Shown here piece by piece: positions 1 through 9,621 of a stretch of DNA of 45,357 bases. Origin of the DNA: Betaproteobacteria bacterium (lineage in GTDB: Bacteria > Pseudomonadota > Gammaproteobacteria > Burkholderiales > SG8-41); NCBI GenBank assembly GCA_016199545.1, contig JACQGN010000334.1:1-45357 (forward strand), in the 5' to 3' direction. Every line of letters starts with the position of its first letter. Within the stretch, counting starts at the first letter, position 1. Position numbers and translations under genes: made by a program. The notes beneath the pieces were generated by a model that was given only the letters and a program-made list of their open reading frames with translations, was not told the origin of the DNA and made no database searches.

Positions 1-38
1 AGCAGCCTGTCGGAGCTTTAAGTCCGACAGGCTGCTAG
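1..38. repeat. 38-nt palindromic hairpin repeat, left copy (AGCAGCCTGTCGGA-loop-TCCGACAGGCTGCT)
   Basis: 14-bp perfect inverted repeat; near-identical 38-nt copy at 45320-45357. Confidence 0.9.
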
Positions 39-66
39 AGCGCCCGCTTTGCGCGTAGCGTTCGCC

Positions 67-1620
67 ATGCTGTTCAACTCCTACGCCTTTATTTTCCTGT
101 TCTTGCCGGTAACGCTCGCCGGTTTCTTCCTGCTCGCGCGCGCGGGTCCCAGGCTTGCTGCGGGATGGGTCACCGCGGCATCACTCTTCTTCTACGGCTG
201 GTGGAATCCGCTCTACGTCGCCCTGCTCGCGGGTTCGATCCTCTTCAACTACGCGCTGGGGCTCGCCATCGTCCGCTCGGAAGCGGCGGGGCGCGCGGCA
301 CACAGGAAGCGGCTGCTCGTCTTCGCGGTCGCGGCCAATCTCGGCGTGCTCGCTTACTACAAGTACGCCAACTTCTTCCTCGATAACGTCAACGCGGCTC
401 TCGGCACCGCCGCAAGCCTCGGCGAGATCATCCTTCCGCTCGGCATCTCCTTCTTCACCTTCACCCAGATCGCGTTTCTCGCCGACGCCTACCAGGGCAA
501 GGCGCGCGAGTACAGCCTGGTGCATTACGGCCTGTTCGTGACCTATTTTCCGCACCTCATCGCAGGGCCGGTGCTGCACCACGGCGAGATGATGCCGCAG
601 TTCGCGCAGCCCGCCATCTATCGTCTCAATCACGACGACATCGCCGCGGGGCTCACGATCTTCGTCATCGGCCTGTTCAAGAAGGTGATCATCGCGGACG
701 GCGTCGGCGCTTACGTGGCACCGGTGTTCGACGCGCCGCAATCGGGGTTGACCCTGACGTTCCTCGAGGCCTGGTGCGGCGCACTCGCCTACACCTTTCA
801 GCTCTATTTCGATTTTTCAGGCTATTCCGACATGGCGGTGGGGCTGTCGCTGCTCTTCGGTGTGCGGCTGCCGATCAATTTCCACTCGCCCTACAAGGCG
901 GCGAACATCATCGAATTCTGGCGGCGCTGGCACATGACGCTGTCGCGTTTCCTGCGCGACTATCTGTATTTTCCCCTGGGCGGGAATCGCCGGGGGCGCG
1001 CGCGGCGTTACCGCAACCTCATGATCACCATGCTGCTGGGCGGCCTGTGGCACGGCGCCGGATGGACGTTTGTCATCTGGGGCGGCCTGCACGGCGTGTA
1101 TGTCATCGTGAACCACGCGTGGCGCGCGCTGCGCCGCCGGCTGGGGCACGACCTCGACCGTCCCACGGCCCGCGGGCGCGCGCTCGGGTGCGCCGTCACC
1201 TTTCTCGCAGTCGTGGTCGGTTGGGTGATCTTCCGTGCGAGCAGCATGGACGCGGCGCTTGCTCTTCTCAAGGCGATGGCCGGGATGAACGGCCTGGTGG
1301 TTCCGGATGCGTGGCTGCCGAAATGGGGCGTGCTGGGCGAATGGCTCGCGCGGCACGGAGTCGTCTTTGGCGCGACGCCGGCACTTGGGCGTACCGGCGT
1401 CGTGCATTGGATCTGGATTCTGCTGTTCGTGGTGTGGTGCGCGCCGAACACCCAGCAGGTCATGGCGCGTATCAGGCCGGCGCTCGGTGTTCCGCCCGAG
1501 CCCGCCACGCGGTGGCGCTGGCGCCCCACCGCGTTGGGCGCGGGCGCCATCAGCGCGATGGCGCTCGCGGTGGTGCTCAACCTCAACCGGCATTCCGAGT
1601 TTCTCTATTTCCAGTTCTAG
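67..1620 (+). CDS. MBOAT family O-acyltransferase (AlgI-like)
   Basis: Multi-TM protein with SYLNFWRRWH-like 'IIEFWRRWHMTLSRFLRDYLYFPLGGNRRG' and 'LLGGLWHGAGWTFVIWGGLHG' MBOAT motifs; the ORF opens at a TTG (49) but ATG 67 is more likely. Confidence 0.9.
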   Translation: MLFNSYAFIFLFLPVTLAGFFLLARAGPRLAAGWVTAASLFFYGWWNPLYVALLAGSILFNYALGLAIVRSEAAGRAAHRKRLLVFAVAANLGVLAYYKYANFFLDNVNAALGTAASLGEIILPLGISFFTFTQIAFLADAYQGKAREYSLVHYGLFVTYFPHLIAGPVLHHGEMMPQFAQPAIYRLNHDDIAAGLTIFVIGLFKKVIIADGVGAYVAPVFDAPQSGLTLTFLEAWCGALAYTFQLYFDFSGYSDMAVGLSLLFGVRLPINFHSPYKAANIIEFWRRWHMTLSRFLRDYLYFPLGGNRRGRARRYRNLMITMLLGGLWHGAGWTFVIWGGLHGVYVIVNHAWRALRRRLGHDLDRPTARGRALGCAVTFLAVVVGWVIFRASSMDAALALLKAMAGMNGLVVPDAWLPKWGVLGEWLARHGVVFGATPALGRTGVVHWIWILLFVVWCAPNTQQVMARIRPALGVPPEPATRWRWRPTALGAGAISAMALAVVLNLNRHSEFLYFQF

Positions 1621-1683
1621 GGATTCGTCGCATTCCGACTCGACAAATTCTCATGAAAGACTGCGTGCAAGCTTCCTGCCAAC

Positions 1684-2895
1684 ATGAACAGCATCCTTCA
1701 ACCGGCTGACACGATGACGAGTCGCGCTTACGTGGCGCTGGTGCTGGGATCGTGCGCAGCCATCCTTGCGGCGGTGTTGACGCTGAACCTGATGCTCGCC
1801 TACAACAATATCCGCCACGACAAGAACGCGCTCGCCAGCGCATGGCAGCAGCGCACGCGGGGTGTGACTTACGCGCCGCCGATCAACGACAATCGCCTGT
1901 TCAAGACGTTGCGGCTGAACGATCGCGTTGGCGAAATCAATGCCATCGTGTTCGGATCGTCGACCACGATGGGCATACGCGAGGCCGCATTCGCGCCGCC
2001 CCTTCGCGCATACAACTTCGCGCAGAGCGGCAATTCGCTGGTGGCGGTGGTCGGCGAAGCCGAATACGTCGTCGCTCGTTGGCCCGAGCGCATCCGCTAC
2101 CTGGTGATCCCGCTCGACTGGGCGCTTGGTTTCACTTTCGATCCAGGCACGCCGAGCGCAACGGAGCTGTCGCCGGAGGCGGTACGCGCCGCGACGAACG
2201 CCGGGCGCCGGCGCGACGGGTCGCTCGCCCAAGTGCGCGATGCGCTGTCCTTGCCGCGCGTAAAGGACCTCATGACCATCGCGGGGGATGTGCTTCGGGC
2301 CGAACATAAGGCGACGGCGTTCCGGCAGTTCTTCTTTGAACCGGCCGGCGAGGCGTATCGCTGTGCGGACGGCACCCCGGCGCGCGACTACGACACCCTG
2401 TACCGCGGCCTGTGCAACGGGTTTCGCTTCGACGGCAGTGCGACATTTGCCGACCAGCGGCGGATCGATGCCCGCAACGCCCGCGCGCTCCTCGCGGCCG
2501 CGGCGGCATCCGGGTCACAGTACGCGATGGCATTGCGCCGTACGCGCGGCGAACCGCATGCGCCGACGCTCGAGCGCCTCGCGGCGCTGGCAAGGCGCTT
2601 CGCGCGCACCGGCGGGGCCACGGTCTTTTTTCTGCCTCCGCTCATGCCGGGCCTGGAACAGGCGCTGCTCGCGTCTGCGCACAGCGGCCCCGCGCTCACG
2701 CGCACCAAGGAGGCCCTTGCGGCGTGGGCCGCACGCGAACGCCTGACGTTGATCGATGCGGGCGCGTCCGAGAAGTTCGGCTGCGCGGCTGACGAGTTCA
2801 TCGACCCACACCACGCGCTGCCTGCATGCTATGCGCGGGTATTCGCGCGGCTGCCGGGGGCAGTGCCAGGCACTGTGCGGACGAGTGCGGACTGA
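1684..2895 (+). CDS. SGNH/GDSL-like protein, probable periplasmic partner of the MBOAT acyltransferase
   Basis: N-terminal TM segment followed by 'AIVFGSSTTMGIRE' (GDSL-like block I) and C-terminal 'FIDPHHALPACY' D..H-like block; directly downstream of MBOAT; start could be 1714. Confidence 0.6.
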   Translation: MNSILQPADTMTSRAYVALVLGSCAAILAAVLTLNLMLAYNNIRHDKNALASAWQQRTRGVTYAPPINDNRLFKTLRLNDRVGEINAIVFGSSTTMGIREAAFAPPLRAYNFAQSGNSLVAVVGEAEYVVARWPERIRYLVIPLDWALGFTFDPGTPSATELSPEAVRAATNAGRRRDGSLAQVRDALSLPRVKDLMTIAGDVLRAEHKATAFRQFFFEPAGEAYRCADGTPARDYDTLYRGLCNGFRFDGSATFADQRRIDARNARALLAAAAASGSQYAMALRRTRGEPHAPTLERLAALARRFARTGGATVFFLPPLMPGLEQALLASAHSGPALTRTKEALAAWAARERLTLIDAGASEKFGCAADEFIDPHHALPACYARVFARLPGAVPGTVRTSAD

Positions 2896-2923
2896 CCGAT
2901 CGCGGCGCTCGAGGAGCACCCCA

Positions 2924-4327
2924 GTGACAACAGCGGCACGGATGCAACGCTGGTGGTGGATTTACGCGCTCGCGGCCGCCACCTACCTGCCCACGCTCGC
3001 CTTCCATTACGTCGGCGAGGAGGCGATCTTTGCGATCAGTTCGCTGGAGATGTGGTACCACGGGGAATGGGTGCGCCAGTTGCTCTACGGCGGCGACCTG
3101 AAGCACAACCCGCTCTACAACTGGCTGATCATTCCGCTCGCGAGCGCCGTAGGCTGGGAGCACGTGCTGGTGGTTGCGCGCGCGCTCACGGTCTGCGCCA
3201 CGGTGGCGACCGGCCTCGTCATTGCCTGGCTTTCGCACGCGCTCTACCGCAACGCGACATTCGCGGCGGTTGCGGCGCTCGTGTATGTCACGTTCGCCGA
3301 CGTGTTTTTCTACCGTGGGTGGCTCGCTTACGTCGACCCTCTGTTCGCGTTCTTCATTGCCGCAGCGCTTGCCTGCCTCTGGGTCGGCTGCGAGCGGCGG
3401 CGGGCGTCGCTCCTCGCGGTGGCGGTCGCCTCGCTCACGGCGGCTTTCATGAGCAAGGCGTTAACGGCATACGTCTTCTACGGTACGGCGGCGTTCGTGC
3501 TGCTGTTTACGCCACGCTACCGCGCGGTTCTGCTCGCCCCCGCGTCGTGGCTCATCCACGCGCTGGGAGCCGCACTGCCCGCGGCGTGGCTTGCGTTCGT
3601 GCCTGCCAACACCGGGCAGGGTGGGCGCATGTTTGCGGAAATTCTCGCCAAACTCGCGCCAGAAGGCCCTGGCGAGTACTTGTTGAAACTCGTGACCTAT
3701 CCGCTGGAGACGCTGGCGCGGCTCGTTCCCGCGCTGCTCCTTGTTGGCTATTACCTGTGGCGGCGCCGGAGCGAATTCAACCCGCGCGGCGACCCTCACC
3801 TGCGCAACGCAGCGTGGATCTGCGTGCTCAGCTATCTGCCGTACTGGCTCGCGCCGCAAAGCAGCGTGCGCTACCTGCTGCCGCTCTATCCGCTCGTGGG
3901 GCTGCTGCTCGCGCGCGTGCTGTGGCTGCTGGGCGAGGAGGCGCTGCGCAACCTGGGGCGGTGGCTGATCGCGGCGATCGCGCTGAAGCTCGTCGCGGTG
4001 CTGGTGTTGTTTCCCTACTACCAAAGCCGGTATCGCGGCGAGAATTACGCGGCCGCCGCACGCGACATCCACGCTCGAACCGGCGGCCATTCGCTATATG
4101 CGTCGAACGTCAGCGCCAGCGGCTTGTCGGTCGTGGCGCACATTGACATTCTGCGCCTGCCGCAGCCGCCGCTCACTTTCCCACCGGCGCACTGGGAATC
4201 CGGGTTTGTGATCGCGTACGAGCCGGACCCGAAACTGGGCGAGGTGAGCCGGCAGTATCGACTCGGCGGCAACGACCTCTACCTGCTGTGCCGCGGGGCG
4301 GCGTGCGCGGGCGGGCGCCGCAGGTAG
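2924..4327 (+). CDS. ArnT/PMT-like integral membrane glycosyltransferase (GT-C)
   Basis: 'YVGEEAIFAISSLEMWYHGEWV...LKHNPLYNWLI' matches the ArnT-type first periplasmic loop; many TM segments; GTG 2924 or ATG 2942 start. Confidence 0.75.
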   Translation: MTTAARMQRWWWIYALAAATYLPTLAFHYVGEEAIFAISSLEMWYHGEWVRQLLYGGDLKHNPLYNWLIIPLASAVGWEHVLVVARALTVCATVATGLVIAWLSHALYRNATFAAVAALVYVTFADVFFYRGWLAYVDPLFAFFIAAALACLWVGCERRRASLLAVAVASLTAAFMSKALTAYVFYGTAAFVLLFTPRYRAVLLAPASWLIHALGAALPAAWLAFVPANTGQGGRMFAEILAKLAPEGPGEYLLKLVTYPLETLARLVPALLLVGYYLWRRRSEFNPRGDPHLRNAAWICVLSYLPYWLAPQSSVRYLLPLYPLVGLLLARVLWLLGEEALRNLGRWLIAAIALKLVAVLVLFPYYQSRYRGENYAAAARDIHARTGGHSLYASNVSASGLSVVAHIDILRLPQPPLTFPPAHWESGFVIAYEPDPKLGEVSRQYRLGGNDLYLLCRGAACAGGRRR

Positions 4328-4412
4328 GCGGGCGGGCGTAGCCCCTGTCGAGGCTCATCGCGGTCGCGATAAACTCTGCGTCGCAGCCTACCGGAACCGC
4401 GCGGGGTGGCGG

Positions 4413-5504
4413 TCACCCACGCGGCTCGCCCCCCAGTGCCTGGTTGATCGCCGCCATGACCCGCGACGCAGGCAGGTGCTGCAGGCAGTCGCTGAAGCTC
4501 GCGATCGTGCGCCCGCAGCCCTCGAGCATGCAGGGTGCGCAGGCGGCCGCGCCCTGCACCAGAATCACGTTGCTGACTTGTTGGCTGCCGCAGCGCCGCC
4601 ATGGGTTGGATTCAATCGCGTGGCCGCGCGGCCATGGACCCCACTTCACAGTGTTGGACGGACCGAACAGCGCGACGGTCGGCACGCCCAGCGCGGCGGC
4701 AATGTGGGTCATCGCGGTATCGGGGCCCACGTAGACGCGAGCGCGGCTCGCAAGGCACGCAGAGGCGCCGAGCGTAAGTTTCCCGGCCGCATTGACCGTG
4801 CCCTCCGGCATCTCGCGCGCAAGCTCTGCGACGTACTCAAGCTCCGGCTTTTCACCGCCGCCCGACAACACGATTGTCTGCCCGCGCCCGGCCAGCCACC
4901 GAGCGATCTCAATCCACCCGCGGTGATGCCACATCTTGTAGTTGAATTTCGGATAGGGGTGCAACAGCGCGATCGGCCGCATTGGGGTGCCTGACAGCAG
5001 CCGATCGACCTGGGCGGCGTCGTCATCACTCCACGTCACGGCGACTTCGCCATGCGCAGGGACTCCGAGCTGCGCTGCGAGCGCCAGGCACATGCGCACC
5101 GTATGGGTATTGAGATCGTCGAATGGCGCCCAGTGGTGAAGGAGCAGCCGCTTCCAGCGCTCGCTGCGCCTCGCGTCCAGCAGGCCCGCCCGCCAGCGGC
5201 CAGCAATAAATGCGTAGAACGTCGGTCGATCCCCGCGCAGAGCGGACAGCGCGAGATCGTAATGCCTCAGCAACTTGAGGGTAAACGCGAGGTGCGCGAG
5301 CCAGCCCGGCCGCTCGGGCACGGTGAGGATGCGCCTGAGGTCCGGATTTGCGGCGATTACGCCCTGTGTTCCCTCGAATACCAGCACATCGAGCGCGGTC
5401 TCCGGCCAGGCCCGCTTGATCGAGCGCATCAGCGGCGTAGCGAGCAACACGTCGCCGATGCGGCGCGTGACGATGATGAGGACACTGCGCGGTGGCGTCC
5501 TCAC
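4413..5504 (-). CDS. Glycosyltransferase family 9 (heptosyltransferase-like)
   Basis: 'VLIIVTRRIGDVLLATPLMRSIKRAWP' and 'YVGPDTAMTHIAAALGVPTVALFGPSNTVKWGPWP'. Confidence 0.88.
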   Translation of the reverse strand: MRTPPRSVLIIVTRRIGDVLLATPLMRSIKRAWPETALDVLVFEGTQGVIAANPDLRRILTVPERPGWLAHLAFTLKLLRHYDLALSALRGDRPTFYAFIAGRWRAGLLDARRSERWKRLLLHHWAPFDDLNTHTVRMCLALAAQLGVPAHGEVAVTWSDDDAAQVDRLLSGTPMRPIALLHPYPKFNYKMWHHRGWIEIARWLAGRGQTIVLSGGGEKPELEYVAELAREMPEGTVNAAGKLTLGASACLASRARVYVGPDTAMTHIAAALGVPTVALFGPSNTVKWGPWPRGHAIESNPWRRCGSQQVSNVILVQGAAACAPCMLEGCGRTIASFSDCLQHLPASRVMAAINQALGGEPRG

Positions 5505-5518
5505 TGGCCATCGACCCA

Positions 5519-5539
5519 GTGAACAGTGAACTGTGAACG
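5519..5539. repeat. Degenerate heptanucleotide repeat (GTGAACN x3)
   Basis: gtgaaca gtgaact gtgaacg. Confidence 0.75.
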
Positions 5540-5580
5540 AAGAAGGGAAAGGACCAAATCGCCGAGCGCTCTCTTGTTAA

Positions 5581-5615
5581 TCACCGTTTACTCTTAACCG
5601 TTGACCGTTCACCAT
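5581..5615. repeat. Degenerate heptanucleotide repeat (TCACCGT/TTACTCT/TAACCGT/TGACCGT/TCACCAT)
   Basis: Period-7 similarity over 35 nt; encodes the C-terminus of the GT2 at 5581-6360. Confidence 0.65.
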
Positions 5616-6360
5616 TTTTTTCGGCGATGAGCATGAGCTTGGCGTAGCGGTAGTAGGAATTCTCCGCATTCGAGATGGCAAGCATCAGGCCCTCGCGCCC
5701 GTCGAGAAAGCCCGCCCGCAGAAAGTAAGTCCGGAGGAATGCCCAGCCTCCGTGCAGCAGCGCCGTGACTATCGAGGCGCGGCGCCCGCGCGCGTGCAGG
5801 TTACGCGCGGTCATGGCCGAGTACACGTTCATCTTGTCGATGAGCTGATCGAGATCGGTGATGGTCTCGTGATATATCGGCGCCGCGAGCCTGCCGGTGG
5901 CGCCGTTCACGATGAGCCGGTCGTGCCCCTGATCGTCAGAAAAGCGCGCCGCACCGCGGCGAAAGAGCCGCCCTACGTAATCCGGCCACCATCCCGAGTG
6001 CCGCATGTAGCGTCCGCAGAAGCTCGATCGGCGCGGCAGCGCGAAGGCGGCCTTGGCTCCTGGCTCCGCGATGGCCCGCACGATCTGCGCGCGGAGTTCG
6101 GGGGTGACCCATTCGTCTGAGTCGAGCGAGAGCATCCACTCGCCTGTCGCGAGGTCGAGCGCGCGGTTCTTCTGCGGCCCGTAGCCGGGCCAGTCCGCGG
6201 TCTGGTGCACCCGGGCGCCGAGTTCACGGCAAATATCAAGCGTGCGGTCGGTGCTGCCCGAATCGACGACCACGATCTCGTCCGCCCAACGCAGAGAGTC
6301 GAGGCAGCGCCGGATGGTCGGCTCGGCGTTCCGGGTGATGACGATGGCGGAGACGCGCAT
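5581..6360 (-). CDS. GT2 glycosyltransferase, WaaE/KdtX-like
   Basis: 'MRVSAIVITRNAEPTIRRCLDSLRWADEIVVVDSGSTDRTLDICRELGARV...GYGPQKNRAL...LSLDSDEWV'; upstream in-frame extension is a period-7 repeat so start set at 6360. Confidence 0.85.
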   Translation of the reverse strand: MRVSAIVITRNAEPTIRRCLDSLRWADEIVVVDSGSTDRTLDICRELGARVHQTADWPGYGPQKNRALDLATGEWMLSLDSDEWVTPELRAQIVRAIAEPGAKAAFALPRRSSFCGRYMRHSGWWPDYVGRLFRRGAARFSDDQGHDRLIVNGATGRLAAPIYHETITDLDQLIDKMNVYSAMTARNLHARGRRASIVTALLHGGWAFLRTYFLRAGFLDGREGLMLAISNAENSYYRYAKLMLIAEKNGERSTVKSKR

Positions 6361-6376
6361 TGCGGGGAAGGCGGAA

Positions 6377-6397
6377 GGATGAAGGATGAAGGATGAA
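6377..6397. repeat. Heptanucleotide tandem repeat GGATGAA x3
   Basis: ggatgaa ggatgaa ggatgaa, just upstream of GT2 start at 6360. Confidence 0.9.
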
Positions 6398-6436
6398 GGG
6401 CCCACAGTGAGTGGATCGCCTCTTACGCACTGTCCG

Positions 6437-7663
6437 CTAGCCATTACCTTTTGATTTTAACCCGGCATACAGCACGCCGGTGAGCCACGCGTAGAGCAGC
6501 CCTTCGGTGTGGTCGAGCAGCAGCGAATTGAACAGGCAGCCGGTAACCATGGTGAGGACCAGCGCGCGCGCAAGATGCGTCTCCGGCGCCGATGCGAGTC
6601 GCCCCGAGAGCCGCCATTGCGTAGCGAGCAGCCACAGGAATGCGGCGAGCCCGATCGCGCCCAGCTGCACCGCGAGATGCAGGAACTCGTTGTGCGGGTT
6701 GCGCGAGGGCGCAAGCGGCGTGCCCTCCACATGCCGCGCGTACGCCCGCGGAAAACCGCCGGTCCCGACCCCTACCCACGGGTGCTCACGCACGATCGCG
6801 AGGCTCGCGCGATAGAAGTCGAGGCGGTCGCCTACGGACGACGCTCGGCCGCCTTGGCCGGATTGCCAGGCGGAGAATTCCTGCCACCCCTGTCCGAACC
6901 GCTCGTGCACCAGGCCGGGCATGAAGTGAACGAGGGCCGCCGTCACCGCGACAGCGATCCCACTGCGCGCGAGGCCACGCCAGCGTTTCCATGCGTAGCC
7001 GCCGTAGAGCACAAGCACGGCGAGTATAAGTTGGCCGGTGCGCCCCGGCACCATGAAGATCACATTCACCGCGGCGAGCACGGCGAGCGCAGCCCAGCAG
7101 GCGCGCGCCCACCGTGACGCGGCCTGCCCGGCGAACTGGGCAAAGAGATAGGCGCCGAGGGCCATCAGAATGTTATGGGTGAGGCTGTGCTTGAAGACGA
7201 TCGCAGCCGCCGCATCGACACCCGACACCTTGTCGTGAGGCAGGACGCCAAAGTGGATGAGATAGGAGAGAAAGAGGACGAATGCGAGGCCCGCCGCCAG
7301 CGTGCGCAGGGCATGCGCACGGGCTGGCGCATCGCGAAAGCTGAAGGCGAGCAAGGCGACGAGCAACAGGTCGCTGTACTTGAGCAGGTACAGCACACCG
7401 TCACCCGGGTCGCGCTCCCCGTAGAGCGTGCCGGCGGCGAGCAGCGCCAGAAGCGCGAGCGCCGCGAGGGCGACCGGATTGGAGCGAATCGCCTGCCACT
7501 TGGCGCGCCACGCGCCGCTCGCGACCCAGCCGGCAACGAGCAGGGCGAGCAGCGCGTTGTCGAACGCCACGGAGATGGGGATTGAAAACCCGAGGGCAAT
7601 CCCGGACCAGCGAGCCACGCGTTCAGCGTGCCCGCTCAACGCCCCGTATACTCCGGCACCCAT
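6437..7663 (-). CDS. waaL: O-antigen ligase (WaaL/RfaL family) membrane protein
   Basis: Multi-TM, large loop with 'EHPWVGVGTGGFPRAYARHVEGTPLAPSRNPHNEFLHLAVQLGAIGL' (Wzy_C/O-antigen ligase signature); start uncertain (7663 or GTG 7618). Confidence 0.82.
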   Translation of the reverse strand: MGAGVYGALSGHAERVARWSGIALGFSIPISVAFDNALLALLVAGWVASGAWRAKWQAIRSNPVALAALALLALLAAGTLYGERDPGDGVLYLLKYSDLLLVALLAFSFRDAPARAHALRTLAAGLAFVLFLSYLIHFGVLPHDKVSGVDAAAAIVFKHSLTHNILMALGAYLFAQFAGQAASRWARACWAALAVLAAVNVIFMVPGRTGQLILAVLVLYGGYAWKRWRGLARSGIAVAVTAALVHFMPGLVHERFGQGWQEFSAWQSGQGGRASSVGDRLDFYRASLAIVREHPWVGVGTGGFPRAYARHVEGTPLAPSRNPHNEFLHLAVQLGAIGLAAFLWLLATQWRLSGRLASAPETHLARALVLTMVTGCLFNSLLLDHTEGLLYAWLTGVLYAGLKSKGNG

Positions 7664-9453
7664 TGCGAGAGTTCGGCCCTGACCGTCTCGTCGGACGGGA
7701 CATCGGCGCGGCGAAGCCAGCACGCAAGCCGCGCGAGCCATTCGCCGTCCTCCTGCCGCACCTTGGCGATGCGCAGCTTCGGGTGCGGCGTGGGAAGCGA
7801 ATTCTCGTCCGCGCCGAGCAGTTCTTCGTAAAGTTTTTCGCCGGGCCGCAAACCGGTGTAGGCGATCGGGATGTCGCTTTCATTGAACCCGGACAGCCGG
7901 ATCATCTCGCGCGCGAGATCCACGATGCGCACCGGCTCACCCATGTCGAGCACGAATACCTCGCCGCCCCCGCCCATGAGGCCCGCCTGCAGCACAAGCT
8001 GCACCGCCTCCGGGATCGACATGAAATAGCGCGTGATGTCAGGGTGCGTCACGGTCACCGGCCCGCCGCGGGCGATCTGCTCGCGGAACCGCGGAATGAC
8101 GCTGCCCGTGCTGCCGAGCACGTTGCCGAAGCGCACCAGCACGAAACGCGTCGCGCCAGCCTCCTCCTGCAGCGCCTGGCACACCATCTCGGCGAGGCGC
8201 TTGCTCGCACCCATGACGTTGGTGGGGTTGACGGCCTTGTCGGTGGAGATCAGCACGAATTTCTCCACTCCATACGCGATTGCCGCCCGCGCCAGCGCCC
8301 GGGTGCCGAGGACGTTGTTGAGCACCGCCTGCCAGGCGTTCTCGCTTTCCATCAGCGGCACGTGCTTGTAGGCCGCGGCGTGAAAGATCACCGACGGTTG
8401 ATGTGCGGACAGCAGTTGGCCGACGCGGGATTCATCCTTGATGTCCCCAATTGCGCAGAGGATCGGGACCTCGGGCATGCGCTCGCGAAACTCCTGCTCG
8501 ATCGTGTAGAGCGCGAATTCGTTCAACTCGAAGAGGACGATCCGGCGCGGCCCGAATCTCGCCACCTGCCGGCACAGTTCGGCGCCGATCGAGCCGCCGG
8601 CCCCGGTCACCATGACCGTGCGCCCGTTGATCCAGCTCTTCAGCCCCGCGGTATCGAGCACGACCACATCCCGTCCCAGCAGATCGTCGAGCTCGACGTG
8701 GCGGATCTGCGAGACCGTCACGCGCCCGCTCATCAGGTCATCGAACGAAGGCACCGTCAGTACCTTGAGCCCCGCCTCGTTGCAGCGCGCGACCACCTGG
8801 CGGCGTGCCTGGTGCGAGGCGGAGGGCATGGCAATGATGGCGTGCGTCGCTCCGAGCTTCTCCTTCCACGCCGCGAGCTCGTCGCTGCGCCCGAGGATGT
8901 TGATCCCGTGCAGCTCACGGCCGCGCACCGATGCGTCGTCGTCGAATACACCGACCACATGCCACTGCGGGCTGCGCCCGAGTTCCTTTATCAGGTTCAC
9001 CGCAGCCTCCTCGGTGCCGATGACGAACACCGGTGCGCGATCGCCGGGCAGGAAGTTGCCCAGGCTGCGTTCCTTCCACGCCCGATACGCGAGCCGGCTG
9101 CCGCCCATGATGACGATGAGGAAGATCGGATTCGTGATGAGAACGGAGCGCGGGACACCGATCTGAAGCATGACGAGGAGCGTCAGCGCCACAATCGATG
9201 CGGTGACGGCGGCGTAGATGATGCGTTTCAGGTCCGGCAGGCTTGCGTAGCGCCAGATGCCGCGGTAAAGCGCGAAAGCATGGAAGACGATCGCATTGAC
9301 CGGCACCACGCACGCGAGTGACTGTACTGCGATGTCCACGTAGTTGTCCGGGACTTCGAAGTTGAAGCGCAGCCAGAACGCAAGGAGCCAGGCAACGATG
9401 CTCGCGGCGAGGTCATGCACGACGGCGAACAGCGTGCGCCAGTGGTACTTCAC
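7636..9453 (-). CDS. Membrane-associated nucleotide-sugar 4,6-dehydratase (WbpM/FlaA1/CapD family)
   Basis: N-terminal TM region, 'VMVTGAGGSIGAELCRQVARFGP', 'ISTDKAVNPTNVMGASKRLAE' (MxxxK catalytic motif), 605 aa. Confidence 0.92.
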   Translation of the reverse strand: MKYHWRTLFAVVHDLAASIVAWLLAFWLRFNFEVPDNYVDIAVQSLACVVPVNAIVFHAFALYRGIWRYASLPDLKRIIYAAVTASIVALTLLVMLQIGVPRSVLITNPIFLIVIMGGSRLAYRAWKERSLGNFLPGDRAPVFVIGTEEAAVNLIKELGRSPQWHVVGVFDDDASVRGRELHGINILGRSDELAAWKEKLGATHAIIAMPSASHQARRQVVARCNEAGLKVLTVPSFDDLMSGRVTVSQIRHVELDDLLGRDVVVLDTAGLKSWINGRTVMVTGAGGSIGAELCRQVARFGPRRIVLFELNEFALYTIEQEFRERMPEVPILCAIGDIKDESRVGQLLSAHQPSVIFHAAAYKHVPLMESENAWQAVLNNVLGTRALARAAIAYGVEKFVLISTDKAVNPTNVMGASKRLAEMVCQALQEEAGATRFVLVRFGNVLGSTGSVIPRFREQIARGGPVTVTHPDITRYFMSIPEAVQLVLQAGLMGGGGEVFVLDMGEPVRIVDLAREMIRLSGFNESDIPIAYTGLRPGEKLYEELLGADENSLPTPHPKLRIAKVRQEDGEWLARLACWLRRADVPSDETVRAELSQWVPEYTGR

Positions 9454-9617
9454 GTTCGTTGCTCCGCGCGGTGCCGGCCTGCCTCCAGCAGTCCGGCGGC
9501 AAGGTGATGCGCGGTCAGGCGGACGGCGACCAGTACGCCGCGCACGACATCCGTGAGCGAGACCGCGAGCAGCGAAGTCGTGAATGCCGCGAGCGGTGCC
9601 CCGGCGGCCAACGTCAT
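9450..9617 (-). CDS. Small 55-aa hydrophobic ORF in the usual position of a WbpL/WecA-type GT; possible remnant
   Basis: ATG 4 nt after the stop of the upstream epimerase; MTLAAGAPLAAFTTSLLAVSLTDVVRGVLVAVRLTAHHLAAGLLEAGRHRAEQRT. Confidence 0.35.
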   Translation of the reverse strand: MTLAAGAPLAAFTTSLLAVSLTDVVRGVLVAVRLTAHHLAAGLLEAGRHRAEQRT

Positions 9618-9621
9618 CTTG

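Noticed and set aside
2953-4146. 397-aa plus-strand ORF
   Set aside because: Out-of-frame shadow of the ArnT-like gene, Arg/Ala-rich.
7582-9321. 579-aa ORF on the plus strand
   Set aside because: Antisense to the well-supported WbpM-type and WaaL genes; composition (R/H/D-rich, no domain) is typical of spurious ORFs in GC-rich DNA.
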